Below, in pieces: positions 1 through 13,110 of a stretch of 64,000 nt of DNA (the stretch's first letter is position 1; every line of letters starts with the position of its first letter). Source of the stretch: an uncultured Desulfosarcina sp. (GTDB lineage: Bacteria; Desulfobacterota; Desulfobacteria; Desulfobacterales; Desulfosarcinaceae); contig NZ_OY764190.1 of assembly GCF_963668215.1 (NCBI RefSeq), forward strand, positions 3,348,001 to 3,412,000. Direction: 5' to 3'. The translations under genes and the position numbers were made by a program. The notes under the pieces are model-generated. The model had not been told where the DNA came from. It saw nothing but the letters and a program-made list of their open reading frames with translations, and did not search any database.

Positions 1-1808
1 AGCGCATCGTGGCCATGTGCCGCGAAGCCGGCGTACGGGTGGTCGGACCCAACTGCCTGGGGGTCATCAACCCCAATGCCGATGTGCGGCTCAACGCCAG
101 TTTTTCCAGCCGGATGCCAAAGGCCGGCAACATCTCCTTCATTTCCCAAAGCGGCGCCTTGTGCACCGCGGTGCTGGATTTCGCGGCGGACAAGGAATTC
201 GGATTCTCCAAGTTCGTTTCCATCGGCAACAAGGCCGACGTGGACGAACTCGACCTGCTGCGCTATTTCCACGCCGATCCGGAAACCGAAGTGATCATGC
301 TCTATATCGAAGAACTGCAGCGCGGTCCGGAATTCATCCAGGCCGTCAAGGAGATTACCGGGGGCGATCGGCCCACGCCGGTTCTGGCCATCAAATCCGG
401 GCGTACCAGCGCCGGCGCCAAGGCCGCTGCCTCGCATACGGGATCTCTGGCCGGCAGCGAAGCGGTGTACGATGCCCTTTTCACCCAAAGCGGCATCATC
501 CGGGTGGAGTCCATCAACGAACTGTTCGATTTCGGGACCGCCTTTGCCTATAAAAACGAGAGCGCCCTGGGAAAAATGCGGCGCAAGGTGCCTTTGGGCA
601 ACCGGCTGGCCATCGTCACCAACGCCGGCGGACCGGGGATCGTGGCCACGGACATGACCATCACCTCCGGTCTGGAACTGGCCACGTTCAGCGAGGAAAC
701 CGTCGATGTCCTGAAAAGCCATCTGCCGGAGACCGCCAACTTCAACAACCCGGTGGACGTTATCGGCGACGCGGCCCAGGACCGCTATGAAAACGCCCTC
801 TGGGCCGTTATCCGGGACGAAGGCGTGGACGGCGCGCTGGTGATTCTGACTCCCCAGAGCATGACCAACGCCATCGGGACGGCCGAGGCCATCGTCCGCA
901 TTGCCCAACGTTCGCATAAACCGATTTTGTGCTGCTTCATGGGGATCATCGACGTTTCCGCCGGCGTGAAATACCTTCAGGAACACGGGGTGCCGGTGTA
1001 TCGTTTCCCGGAAAGCGCGGCCAAGACCTTCGGCGCCTTGTACCGCTATTCCCGGTGGCTCAACCGGCAGCAGCTGGCGCCGTTTCCCGTAAAACACGAT
1101 AAAGAGAAGGCCAGGGCGATCATTGCCGAGGCCGTCGAAAAAGGCCAGACCTACATGGGCGAGATCGGCGGCACGGAACTGCTCAAGTGCTATGGCTTCA
1201 ATGTGCTGCCCACGGTGCTGGCCGACAGCGCGGAGCAGGCCGGTACTGCGGCTGAGGAGATGGGCTATCCGGTGGTCATGAAGATCGTTTCGCCCCAGAT
1301 CATTCACAAATCCGATGCCGGCGGCGTTATGGTCGGGCTGAACAGCCGCGAGGAGGCGGTCGAAGCCTTTACCACCATCGTCGACAATGCCAGAAAATAC
1401 AGCCCGGATGCCGAGATCACCGGCGTGCTGGTGCAGAAACTGGCGCCCCAGGGCAAGGAAGTGATCCTGGGAATGAGCCGCTACCCCATTTTCGGGCCGT
1501 TGATCATGTTCGGCTTCGGCGGGGTTTTCGTGGAGGTTTTCAAGGATGTGGCCTTCCGCCTGGCGCCGCTGACGCGCAACGGGGCCCGCAACATGGTGCG
1601 CAGCATCAGGGCCAACAAACTGCTCAGCGGCTACCGCGGCGCCCCAAAGGCCGACATCGCCACCATCGAGCGCATGCTGGTGAATCTTTCCGATCTGGTC
1701 CTGGACCATCCGGAGATCAAGGAACTGGACATCAATCCGCTGCTTGTCCACCCTGAAGGCGAGGGGGTCACTGTTGCCGATTGCCGGTTGATCTTGGAAG
1801 AGAAATAG
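1..1808 (+). CDS. ADP-forming acyl/acetate-CoA ligase, 5' truncated by window edge
   Basis: This is a fused alpha-beta acyl-CoA synthetase (NDP-forming), which interconverts acetyl-CoA + ADP + Pi with acetate + CoA + ATP. The open frame runs off the left edge of the window, so roughly the first 100 residues (most of the CoA-binding Rossmann domain) are missing. Visible parts are the end of that domain (VVGPNCLGVINP), the succinyl-CoA-ligase-like flavodoxin domains with the phospho-histidine motif SHTGSLAGSE (about residue 143 of the visible chain), and a C-terminal ATP-grasp domain with HKSDAGGV and ELDINPLLV. All key residues look intact. The acetyl-CoA hydrolase/transferase starts 97 bp downstream on the same strand, so the two probably form an acyl-CoA/acetate module. 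Confidence 0.93.
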   Translation, partial: RIVAMCREAGVRVVGPNCLGVINPNADVRLNASFSSRMPKAGNISFISQSGALCTAVLDFAADKEFGFSKFVSIGNKADVDELDLLRYFHADPETEVIMLYIEELQRGPEFIQAVKEITGGDRPTPVLAIKSGRTSAGAKAAASHTGSLAGSEAVYDALFTQSGIIRVESINELFDFGTAFAYKNESALGKMRRKVPLGNRLAIVTNAGGPGIVATDMTITSGLELATFSEETVDVLKSHLPETANFNNPVDVIGDAAQDRYENALWAVIRDEGVDGALVILTPQSMTNAIGTAEAIVRIAQRSHKPILCCFMGIIDVSAGVKYLQEHGVPVYRFPESAAKTFGALYRYSRWLNRQQLAPFPVKHDKEKARAIIAEAVEKGQTYMGEIGGTELLKCYGFNVLPTVLADSAEQAGTAAEEMGYPVVMKIVSPQIIHKSDAGGVMVGLNSREEAVEAFTTIVDNARKYSPDAEITGVLVQKLAPQGKEVILGMSRYPIFGPLIMFGFGGVFVEVFKDVAFRLAPLTRNGARNMVRSIRANKLLSGYRGAPKADIATIERMLVNLSDLVLDHPEIKELDINPLLVHPEGEGVTVADCRLILEEK

Positions 1809-1905
1809 CCGATAATTCGACTGGCTGGCGGTCTACCCGGCTTGGATCTCTTTCGACAGCGGCGCAGCGAAAAAGCACCCATCTCAATCAACAGGAGGCA
1901 GCCCC

Positions 1906-3792
1906 ATGAAACGGTCGATCTACTGGGCCGACACCTATGTGGAGAAGCAGCGGACGGCACAGGAGGCCATTTCCATGATCCGCCCCGGCAAGCGGGTATT
2001 CATCGGCAGCGCCAGCGGGGAGCCCCAGGCGCTGGTAAAGGCGCTGAGTACGGCTGCCATCAATATCAGCGGGTTGGAGGTCGTCCGGCTCATGAGCCGG
2101 GAGACCACCTCCCTGTCCGAAATTGCCGATAAAACGCGGGACCACAGCCTCAATATCCGCACCATCTATCTGGGTTCGGCGGACACCGAGGGGATCGCCC
2201 GTTACATGCGTTTTATCACGCCCATCAACATGTCCGAGGTCCCCAGCCTGTTTCTCTCGCGCAAGTTGCCGATTCACGTGGCCCTGGTCCAGGTTTCGCC
2301 GCCGGACGATTTCGGCTGGATGAGCCTCGGGGTGTCCGTGGACGTCACCCTGGCCGCGGCCCAGAGCGCCGACCTGGTGATCGCCCAGGTAAATCCGAGA
2401 ATGCCGCGTACCATGGGGCAGAGCTTTATCCACGTAAACAGCGTCCATGTGCTGGTGGAGCAGGAAGAGCCCATTCTTTCGGTCAACCTGCGCCAGCGGT
2501 CCGGACCGGCCGAGTGGATTGGAAAGCACATCGCCCGTTTCGTGGATGACGGCTCCACCATCCAGATCGGCCTGGACGCCGCTTCCCAGGCCACGGTCAA
2601 AGCTCTGGCGGACAAGAACGACCTGGGGTTTCACTCCCAGTACATTACCGACGATGTCATGCACCTGTATGCCTCCGGGGTGATCACCAACCGCAAGAAA
2701 GGGCTCAACGAAGGAAAGCTGGTGGCTTCCTGCGCCATCGGCAGCCAGAACCTCTACGAATTCCTGCATGACAACCCGGCGGTGGATTTCAGGCCTTCGG
2801 ATTATGTCAACGATCCGTATATCATCGGCCAGCACAACCGCATGATATCCCTGAACGTGGCCCACACCATCGACCTGACCGGTCAGATGGCCGCCGAGGC
2901 GAGCGAGCACACCTTTTTCGCCGGGGTTTCCGGCATTCCCGACTTTGTCCGCGGGGCCAAACGCTCCAAGGGGGGCAAGGCCATTTTAATGCTCTACGCC
3001 ACCTCCCGGGACGGCAAACGCAGCAACATCGTTCCTTTTCTCAACGGCCCTTCCGTGGTGGTGCCCCGCGGAGACGTCCACTACGTGGTCACCGAATACG
3101 GCGCCGTCAATCTTTTCGGCAAAAGCCTCCAGGAGCGGGTGCTGGCCCTGATCGGCATCGCCCATCCGGACCACCGCGAGTGGCTTTTCGACGCCGCCAA
3201 AGAGGCCAAACTGATCGGCAGCGAGCGGCGGTTGGGGGAGGCGACCCGGGGCGTCTACCCGATTCACCTGGAAGAAACCATCGAGCGCGACGGGGAGCAG
3301 ATCACCATCCGGCCCTCCAAGCCCGTGGACGAACGTCGAATCCAGGAGCATTACTACAGCCTGGACAAAAAGGATGTTCAACTGCGCTTTTTCCACGACA
3401 AGATCAGCTTCGACCGCAGCGACGTGGAAACCCGTTCCCAGATCGACTACATCAAAGATCTCACCCTGGTGGCCGTGGTGGGCGAGTTCGGTTTCGGCAA
3501 GGTGGTGGGCGTCGGCGAATACCTGCTGCTTGTGGACAGCAATATCGCCGAAGTGGCGTTCTCCATCTCCAAGGAATACCAGGGCAAGGGGCTGGGCAAG
3601 CTGTTCATCCGCAAGCTGGCCCGGGCCGCCAGGGATAACGGCATTTCGGGGCTGGTGGCCTACACCTCGCCCCAGAACAGAGCCATGATCGCCCTGTTCA
3701 AGACCTTGCCCTACAAGGTGAAGACCAGTTTTGACGGCGAATCGCTGATGCTCAAATGCCGATTCGACGAAATGGCCGACACCGTTAAGTAG
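1906..3792 (+). CDS. Acetyl-CoA hydrolase/transferase fused to GNAT acetyltransferase
   Basis: A 628-residue fusion. The AcetylCoA_hydro domain spans about residues 10-200, AcetylCoA_hyd_C about 240-440 (DLTGQM, FVRGAKRSKGGKAI, VVTEYGAVNLFGKS), and a GNAT domain about 465-620 has the acetyl-CoA-binding motif QGKGLGK. The start is fixed by AGGAGG at 1893-1898. In family I CoA-transferases such as 4-hydroxybutyrate CoA-transferase the catalytic Glu sits in a GIHTEM-like motif. Here the matching segment reads GFHSQY, with Gln245 at that place, so normal thioester chemistry is uncertain. The fused GNAT domain suggests an acyl-CoA sensor or protein acylation role, but that is inference. It follows the acyl-CoA ligase and precedes nifJ. 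Confidence 0.9.
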   Translation: MKRSIYWADTYVEKQRTAQEAISMIRPGKRVFIGSASGEPQALVKALSTAAINISGLEVVRLMSRETTSLSEIADKTRDHSLNIRTIYLGSADTEGIARYMRFITPINMSEVPSLFLSRKLPIHVALVQVSPPDDFGWMSLGVSVDVTLAAAQSADLVIAQVNPRMPRTMGQSFIHVNSVHVLVEQEEPILSVNLRQRSGPAEWIGKHIARFVDDGSTIQIGLDAASQATVKALADKNDLGFHSQYITDDVMHLYASGVITNRKKGLNEGKLVASCAIGSQNLYEFLHDNPAVDFRPSDYVNDPYIIGQHNRMISLNVAHTIDLTGQMAAEASEHTFFAGVSGIPDFVRGAKRSKGGKAILMLYATSRDGKRSNIVPFLNGPSVVVPRGDVHYVVTEYGAVNLFGKSLQERVLALIGIAHPDHREWLFDAAKEAKLIGSERRLGEATRGVYPIHLEETIERDGEQITIRPSKPVDERRIQEHYYSLDKKDVQLRFFHDKISFDRSDVETRSQIDYIKDLTLVAVVGEFGFGKVVGVGEYLLLVDSNIAEVAFSISKEYQGKGLGKLFIRKLARAARDNGISGLVAYTSPQNRAMIALFKTLPYKVKTSFDGESLMLKCRFDEMADTVK

Positions 3793-3810
3793 AAAAACAA
3801 GCCATTTTAA

Positions 3811-7647
<3,837 letters not shown>

Positions 7648-7671
7648 GCGCCGGTTCGAATATTAAACAAA

Positions 7672-7720
7672 AAAAGGGCCGTGTCACCCGGTTGGGTGGC
7701 CGGCCCTTTTCCTTTTTTTT
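7672..7720 (+). terminator. Intrinsic terminator after nifJ
   Basis: AAAAGGGCCG at 7672-7681 pairs with CGGCCCTTTT at 7701-7710. An inner CACCC/GGGTG stem adds stability, and a T-rich tract follows. Confidence 0.9.
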
Positions 7721-7745
7721 CTTTCGAAAAAATATTTTATTCCCC

Positions 7746-7773
7746 TTGACAGCGCTTTTCTTTACATTACTAT
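7746..7773 (+). promoter_or_regulatory. Sigma-70-type promoter of the hsp20 pair
   Basis: TTGACA at 7746-7751 and TACTAT at 7768-7773 are separated by 16 bp, directly after the nifJ terminator and 57 bp before the first hsp20 start codon. No CIRCE dyad is seen, so control by HrcA is not evident. Confidence 0.65.
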
Positions 7774-7830
7774 TTTCTCAAAAATGGTTTGATAATTTTT
7801 CCTGAAAACTCAAAAAAGGAGGAAATCGCC

Positions 7831-8292
7831 ATGTTTGCAAGAAGACTGTTCGATTTTCCGTCAATGGGGTGGCAGTATCCGTTTGCCGAACTGGAGCGCA
7901 TGTCCCGCCAGATGGATCGGTTGAAGGACGGTCTGATCGGCAGACCGGGGCTGGGTTGGCGGCCGGCCAGGGTGTTTCCGGCAGTTAACCTGACCGAGGA
8001 CAAGGACAAATACTACGTGCGCGCCGAGCTGCCCGGCATCAAGGCCGACGCTTTGGAGATTCAGATCACCGGAAGGAATTTGAGCCTTTCGGGTCACCGG
8101 ACCATTGCCTCGGAAGGCGAAAACATCCGGTACCACCGGCGGGAGCGCGAGGCCGGCAAGTTTTCCCGGATCATCGGCCTGCCCGGCGACATCGATGCCC
8201 AGAAAGTGGAGGCCCGGTTGGTCAACGGGATGCTGACGGTCACCATCGCCAAGGCGGAAGCGGCCAAACCGAGACAGATCTCGGTCAGCTAA
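7831..8292 (+). CDS. Small heat-shock protein, Hsp20/alpha-crystallin family (copy 1)
   Basis: A 153-residue ATP-independent holdase chaperone. The N-terminal arm (FARRLFDFPSM) is followed by the alpha-crystallin domain from about residue 50 (RVFPAVNLTEDKDKYYVRAELPGI), with the typical closing strands LVNGMLTVTIAKAEAAKPRQISV. The start at 7831 is set by AAGGAGG at 7816-7822; an in-frame codon 14 residues upstream is less likely. It is co-transcribed with a second Hsp20 gene 29 bp downstream. Such pairs often co-assemble, but that cannot be seen here. Confidence 0.93.
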   Translation: MFARRLFDFPSMGWQYPFAELERMSRQMDRLKDGLIGRPGLGWRPARVFPAVNLTEDKDKYYVRAELPGIKADALEIQITGRNLSLSGHRTIASEGENIRYHRREREAGKFSRIIGLPGDIDAQKVEARLVNGMLTVTIAKAEAAKPRQISVS

Positions 8293-8321
8293 CCACTTTT
8301 ACAGGAAGGGAGGGATGACAA

Positions 8322-8726
8322 ATGACGGATTCCAGAGAGCTTCAGGTAAAGGGCAAACAGGAAGTGGCCAGCTCTGCCGAGCAGACGCGACCCGGCATCC
8401 TTTTCACGCCGGATGTGGATATCTTCGAAGACGAGCGGCAGATCACGCTGCTGGCGGACATGCCCGGCGTGGGGCCGGACGATATCACGATCGATCTGAA
8501 CGAAAACGTGCTGAGCATCTCCGGCGAGATCAAGCCATTCGAGGGCGGCGAAGAGTCGGATGTGCTCATTGAGTTCGAAATCGGTCGCTATTTCCGGCAG
8601 TTCACCCTGTCGGAGGTGATCGATCAGGGCAAGATCGAAGCCAAACATGAAAACGGGGTCTTACGTCTGAGCCTGCCCAAGGCGGAAAAGGCGATTCCTC
8701 GGCAGATTACGGTCACGGCTGCATAA
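8322..8726 (+). CDS. Small heat-shock protein, Hsp20/alpha-crystallin family (copy 2)
   Basis: A 134-residue second Hsp20. The alpha-crystallin domain starts at about residue 28 (PDVDIFEDERQITLLADMPGV) and ends with HENGVLRLSLPKAEKAIPRQI. It is shorter at the N-terminus than copy 1 and has diverged from it, so this is an old duplication rather than a recent one. A GGAAGGGAGGG purine run lies just upstream of ATG 8322. It ends the two-gene operon. Confidence 0.92.
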   Translation: MTDSRELQVKGKQEVASSAEQTRPGILFTPDVDIFEDERQITLLADMPGVGPDDITIDLNENVLSISGEIKPFEGGEESDVLIEFEIGRYFRQFTLSEVIDQGKIEAKHENGVLRLSLPKAEKAIPRQITVTAA

Positions 8727-8815
8727 TCTTTATGGAGTAGAATTTTAATAGCCATAAGCATTGTCAGCCTTGTTTCGATAAAGTCCCATCGACCGATTCA
8801 AATCTTTTAAGCAGG

Positions 8816-8856
8816 AGAGGCCAACCGCCAGATGTTGGGGTTGGCCTCTTTGTTTT
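8816..8856 (+). terminator. Intrinsic terminator after the hsp20 pair
   Basis: AGAGGCCAACC (8816-8826) pairs perfectly with GGTTGGCCTCT (8839-8849), followed by TTGTTTT. Confidence 0.88.
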
Positions 8857-9545
8857 CAATGTTTCGCATTATATGGATAGTGCAACTTTGCAAATTATTG
8901 TGCTTTGGGTATTGGGTATCTTTAACTGAGTCGAAACGGATGGCGCTTGGGATAGAATCGTCTATCCTGCAATATTAAGTAAAAAGCGTTTGCCACAAGA
9001 TTTTTTATATGATCGCCTTTCCTTGGCGGTTTACTTGAGTCCAAATATATAGCAGTAAACACAAGGTCCGCCATCAATGCTGTATGTCGCGTCTATCTCA
9101 CGAATCAGTTACAATCGATACCAGCCACCTAATTGAATAAGTGAAAGCTAATTTTTGCATTGCATTGGTATTGTTATCTGTTTCAGAAAGACCGAAACTC
9201 ATGAATAGGGTAATTAGTCAAAAGATGAGCCTATGGCTTAAAAATATGCCATGACACCCGTAATCTGGTATACTGGCTCATCCCTGATGCCCATTAGCCG
9301 CAATCACCTCGAAGACCTCTTGGGTGGCATTGCCGCTCCGCAATATTTACATTGAAAATTATCACTTTTCTTATCAGATGAGCAGTGAGGGTTTTTCCAA
9401 AGGTTACGGCAGAAACAGGCTGCGGGAACCGGGAAAGGTGCACTAATGTTGCGGTTCAGTAGCGCAGATTGCCGATTTGTAAGCTCTCCTGGAGGGCTTT
9501 TCCTGCCGCCTTGCTTTTGAAAAAAGGGTTGAACCCCATGGCGCA
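8857..9545. other. 689-bp stretch with no recognisable gene
   Basis: The stretch is more AT-rich than the DNA to its left. I see no ORF with a good ribosome site and family resemblance, and no tRNA. One short dyad GGATAG-N6-CTATCC lies near 8950. It marks the change from plus-strand core metabolism to the minus-strand island. Confidence 0.5.
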
Positions 9546-11198
9546 TCAATACTTTCGCCTGCGAATGATGTTGATCAGCAGCCAGATGCCGAGCAGTCCG
9601 GAAAACAGGTACCCGATCACGCCTAGAGCCGGGAAACCGAACAAAAGCGGTCTGACACCGGTGGTGATGATCATCGAAGATCCGACGATCATAGCCGCGA
9701 TGATGATGCCAAAAGTCACACGGCTAGCGACGTTTTCGAGGGTATGGATAAGGCCCTTGAGGTTTTCGTGCCGGAATCCCAGTGTCAGTTCATTGCGGTC
9801 GGCCTTGCCCAGCAGGCTCTCCAAGCGACTCGGAATATCCTTTTGCAAACTGAACAACTGGGCCACGGTGAAGCGCAGGCGCCGCAACACCGATTCGGGT
9901 GTGTACCGCTGGTTCGCCAGCTTTGAAATTTGCGCCTTAGCCTCGGAGACCACATCCAGTTCGGGATAGATTAGCCGGGCTGTGCCTTCGGCGGCAACCA
10001 ACGCCTTGGTCATGATCACCAGGTCCGGGGGCAGCCGGAGGTGATAGGTCCGTAAAAGATCCGTGATCGCCATGAGCAACTGCCCGATGTTCATGTCCTG
10101 GATGGGAACCGCGTAGTGAAGGTCCAGGATATCCAGCAGGTCCCTCTCCATGCCTCTTTGGTCGATGGCCGCTTCGGCACGGCCGATACGCAAAAGGGTG
10201 TGAACCATGGCTTCGCCGTCTTTTTCCAAAACCGCTTGCAATAACCCGATGAGCTGGTGGCGGTCGCGTTCCGACAGCCTTCCCGTCATTCCCCAATCGA
10301 TCAAGCACATGCGACCAACTTGGTTGATCAGAATATTTCCGGGGTGCGGATCGGCATGAAAAAAGCCGTGTTTGAGGATTTGGTCGATGGCGGCACCAAG
10401 GCCCTGCCTTGCCAGCAATTCGGGATCGGCGATGGATTCGCGCTTGAAATCTTTCAGTTTCGTGCCCTGGATGAATTCCATCACCAGCAGGTGCTCTGAG
10501 CAATACGCTTCATAAACCTCTGGAATATAGACATCGGCTGCTTCGCCCGCATATATGCGTGCAATTTTCATGTGTCGTGCTTCACTTCTAAAATCGAGCT
10601 CACGGAGCAGGGTTTTTTTAATTAAGCGAACGAGATTTGGAAGGTCGAAACTGTTGAGTTCTTCGACGCGCTCGTGAAGTTGTTCCGCCAGGATCGCCAG
10701 AATGTCGAGGTCGGTTCGCATCTTGGTCCGAATACCCGGACGCTGGACTTTGACCGATGCGATACGCCCATCCGCCGCCAAAACGCCGCGATGGACTTGG
10801 GAGATGGAAGCCGCCGCCACCGGCGTCACATCAAAAACGCTGAACGTCTCCTTGATCGGTTTTCCGGTGCTTTGTTCAATCACTTCGCTGATCTGCGACA
10901 TGTCCACGGGCGCAACATCATCCTGTAGTTTGCCGAGTTCATCGATTAACGGCGGCGGCACCAGATCCGGCCGCAGACTCGCCATCTGCCCGAACTTGAC
11001 AAAAGTCGGTCCCAGTTCTTCGCAGGCGCATCGGATTCTTTCAAAGGTGTTCAGCGGCTGGTCGATGGGACTTTTTTTCCGCATGAACTTGGTCCCCGGA
11101 ATGTTGAGACGATCAACCAGATCGTCAAATCCGTATCTGAGAAGGACCATGATGATATCTTTGAAACGACCCAAACTCGTTAATGTCTTCCAGTCCAT
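9546..11198 (-). CDS. ABC1/UbiB-family atypical kinase
   Basis: A 550-residue member of the UbiB/AarF/ADCK family, atypical protein-kinase-like ATPases linked to isoprenoid quinone and lipid metabolism. Seen motifs: KFGQ (about residue 68), the Ala-rich nucleotide loop PVAAASISQVH (126-136), VKVQRP with Lys150, HADPHPGN (281-288) and DWG (301-303). Two hydrophobic segments near the C-terminus form a membrane hairpin typical of the family. The start is placed at the ATG that follows an AAAGGAAAG purine run. It begins 13 bp after the stop of the enzyme I gene, so the two are co-transcribed. The substrate is unknown. Confidence 0.9.
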   Translation of the reverse strand: MDWKTLTSLGRFKDIIMVLLRYGFDDLVDRLNIPGTKFMRKKSPIDQPLNTFERIRCACEELGPTFVKFGQMASLRPDLVPPPLIDELGKLQDDVAPVDMSQISEVIEQSTGKPIKETFSVFDVTPVAAASISQVHRGVLAADGRIASVKVQRPGIRTKMRTDLDILAILAEQLHERVEELNSFDLPNLVRLIKKTLLRELDFRSEARHMKIARIYAGEAADVYIPEVYEAYCSEHLLVMEFIQGTKLKDFKRESIADPELLARQGLGAAIDQILKHGFFHADPHPGNILINQVGRMCLIDWGMTGRLSERDRHQLIGLLQAVLEKDGEAMVHTLLRIGRAEAAIDQRGMERDLLDILDLHYAVPIQDMNIGQLLMAITDLLRTYHLRLPPDLVIMTKALVAAEGTARLIYPELDVVSEAKAQISKLANQRYTPESVLRRLRFTVAQLFSLQKDIPSRLESLLGKADRNELTLGFRHENLKGLIHTLENVASRVTFGIIIAAMIVGSSMIITTGVRPLLFGFPALGVIGYLFSGLLGIWLLINIIRRRKY

Positions 11199-11211
11199 CC
11201 AGCTTTCCTTT

Positions 11212-12849
11212 TCATGACTTTCTCCCCTTTTTGTTTTCGATTCCCATGATGGCAAACTTCACGTCCGGCACAAGCGATGCAGCCACACTGAGAGACCTGA
11301 TTCCGGTTTTCAACAACTTCAGGATAACATCGACCCGGCCCGCCAACTCGCCGCAGATTGAAACGGGCGTGGTGCCGGATTCCCTGACCACCAACTCGAT
11401 GAGGTGCAGTATCGCCGGATGGTCGTCGATGAAATATTTTGCAACCAACGGATTTTCCCGACCGGCGGCCATAGTATACTGCGTTAGATCATTCGTGCCG
11501 ATGCTGAAAAAATCAACATGCGTCCTTAGAGAAGCGATTGACAATGCCGCGGCTGGTGTTTCAATCATCGCACCGATACGGGGAAGCTTGCGAATGCCCA
11601 TTTCAGCGGCAAATTTTCGCAACCTTGAGACAACATGCGTCACGTCGCTCTCGACCGTGACCATCGGTATCAGAATACCGAGCCCGAACTCCTGCGACAC
11701 CTCCAATACCGCCCTCAACTGTGCCTCCAACAGCTCGGGATACTCACGCAACACACGCACGCCCCGCCGTCCCAAAAAAGGATCGGGTTCCGGCGGAAGA
11801 TGAAGGTAAACTGGATTCTTGTCGGCACCGATGTCGAGCAGACGAACATCGATATGCCTTCCGCGTGCCGGCTCGAGGCTGTTTCGAAGAAACGTCGCGA
11901 AGGTTTTGTCTGAAGGTAAATGTTTGGTCGAAAGAAAAAAGGGCTCGGTTCGGAACAGCCCGATCCCATCCGCTCCGCATTGCATCCCCAGTTCGACATC
12001 CTCACGACTGCGGACGTTGGCCATGACCGAGACCTCGATTCCATCCACGGTTGCCGTTCGTTCGACGGTGTTGACACATACCATCGTCATCCTGCGTTTG
12101 CATACTTCATCAAATGCTTTGTTGTGCTTTTGCAAGGCCTGGCGGCTTGGATGGATCACCACTGCCCCCGTGGTCCCATCGACAAGCACAACGTCACCTT
12201 TGTGGACCGTTTCCAACAGATCGGGGATTCCCCCCACACAGGGGATGCCGAGTTCACGGGCAAGAAGGGCAGCATGGGCTGCGGGACCCGCAAACTCAGC
12301 GAGAACACCTACGGTGGATGAACGCGAGAGAAACACCGTGTCCGACGGCAGCAGCCGACGGGCGACGAGCACCGTATTGGCCGGCAGGTGCTCGAGGCTG
12401 TGCGCATGAATGCCTGCCAATGACAGCAACAGCCGGCGCGAAAGGTCGTCGATATCATCCCCCCGTTCGCGAAGCACTTCATTGTCCAGGTCTCTGAATC
12501 GTCGCGCCAGCAATCGGAATACCGTTCTGACCACTTGCTCGGCATTGATCATCTTTGTTTCCAACGTCCGATTCATTTCATTGATCACATGAGAATCTTG
12601 CAGGATCGCCTTTTGCGCGCGGAAGATGTCCGCCGATTGCTTGCCTAGCTTGCCCTCGATTTGCTCGGCATCGATTGTCAGGCATTTGCTTACATCGTCG
12701 ATCGCTTTTTTAATTCTTTTTTTCTCATCGTCGAGCTGGCTATCGTGGATCAGATAGAGTTCGGAATCCCTTAACAGCACATCTTTATAAACAAAGGCCT
12801 TCCCTTGGGCCATCCCCGGGGAAACGCCCTTTCCAATCAGTTTCAACAT
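11212..12849 (-). CDS. PTS enzyme I-like phosphoenolpyruvate-protein phosphotransferase
   Basis: A 545-residue enzyme I homologue, which takes phosphate from PEP onto a histidine. The phospho-His domain has GPAAHAALLARELGIP with His192; the PEP/TIM-barrel domain has GIGLFRTEPFF, DFFSIGTNDLTQYTM and SICGELAGR. The start is the Met of MLKLIGKG, which matches the usual enzyme I N-terminus and follows AGAAGGAAA; a longer version from Met-Glu-Asn-Asn is possible. No HPr or enzyme II component is encoded in this window, so it is an orphan enzyme I here. It sits between two GH130 genes and a UbiB kinase. Confidence 0.9.
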   Translation of the reverse strand: MLKLIGKGVSPGMAQGKAFVYKDVLLRDSELYLIHDSQLDDEKKRIKKAIDDVSKCLTIDAEQIEGKLGKQSADIFRAQKAILQDSHVINEMNRTLETKMINAEQVVRTVFRLLARRFRDLDNEVLRERGDDIDDLSRRLLLSLAGIHAHSLEHLPANTVLVARRLLPSDTVFLSRSSTVGVLAEFAGPAAHAALLARELGIPCVGGIPDLLETVHKGDVVLVDGTTGAVVIHPSRQALQKHNKAFDEVCKRRMTMVCVNTVERTATVDGIEVSVMANVRSREDVELGMQCGADGIGLFRTEPFFLSTKHLPSDKTFATFLRNSLEPARGRHIDVRLLDIGADKNPVYLHLPPEPDPFLGRRGVRVLREYPELLEAQLRAVLEVSQEFGLGILIPMVTVESDVTHVVSRLRKFAAEMGIRKLPRIGAMIETPAAALSIASLRTHVDFFSIGTNDLTQYTMAAGRENPLVAKYFIDDHPAILHLIELVVRESGTTPVSICGELAGRVDVILKLLKTGIRSLSVAASLVPDVKFAIMGIENKKGRKS

Positions 12850-13110
12850 TTTCCTTCTTTTCTGGTTATTTTCCATCGATCGAACGCCTAAGGTATGCTT
12901 GCAAAAAGCTTTTCCAGGCCAATCTTGGCCACACATCCGTACAAAAGAAACACGTTTTACGGCTTACGGGTGAATGCGGCAACATATGGGAAAAGCTTTT
13001 TATTTAAAGTTCTTATAAAATGTTTTGGACAACGAGTTCCTTAGAAGTGGAAACGCTTTTCGTATGCCGTGCCCAATTGCGGTTGGTTTTTCAGGCACAA
13101 TTCAAAGATT

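Noticed and set aside
1888-2910. 340-codon minus-strand frame opposite the acetyl-CoA hydrolase fusion
   Set aside because: It overlaps a well-supported gene fully, has no recognisable motif and no ribosome site.
9304-9549. 80-codon frame overlapping the ubiB stop by TGATG, with a late C-x2-C pattern
   Set aside because: Composition is irregular, no family is recognised, and the overlap alone is weak evidence.
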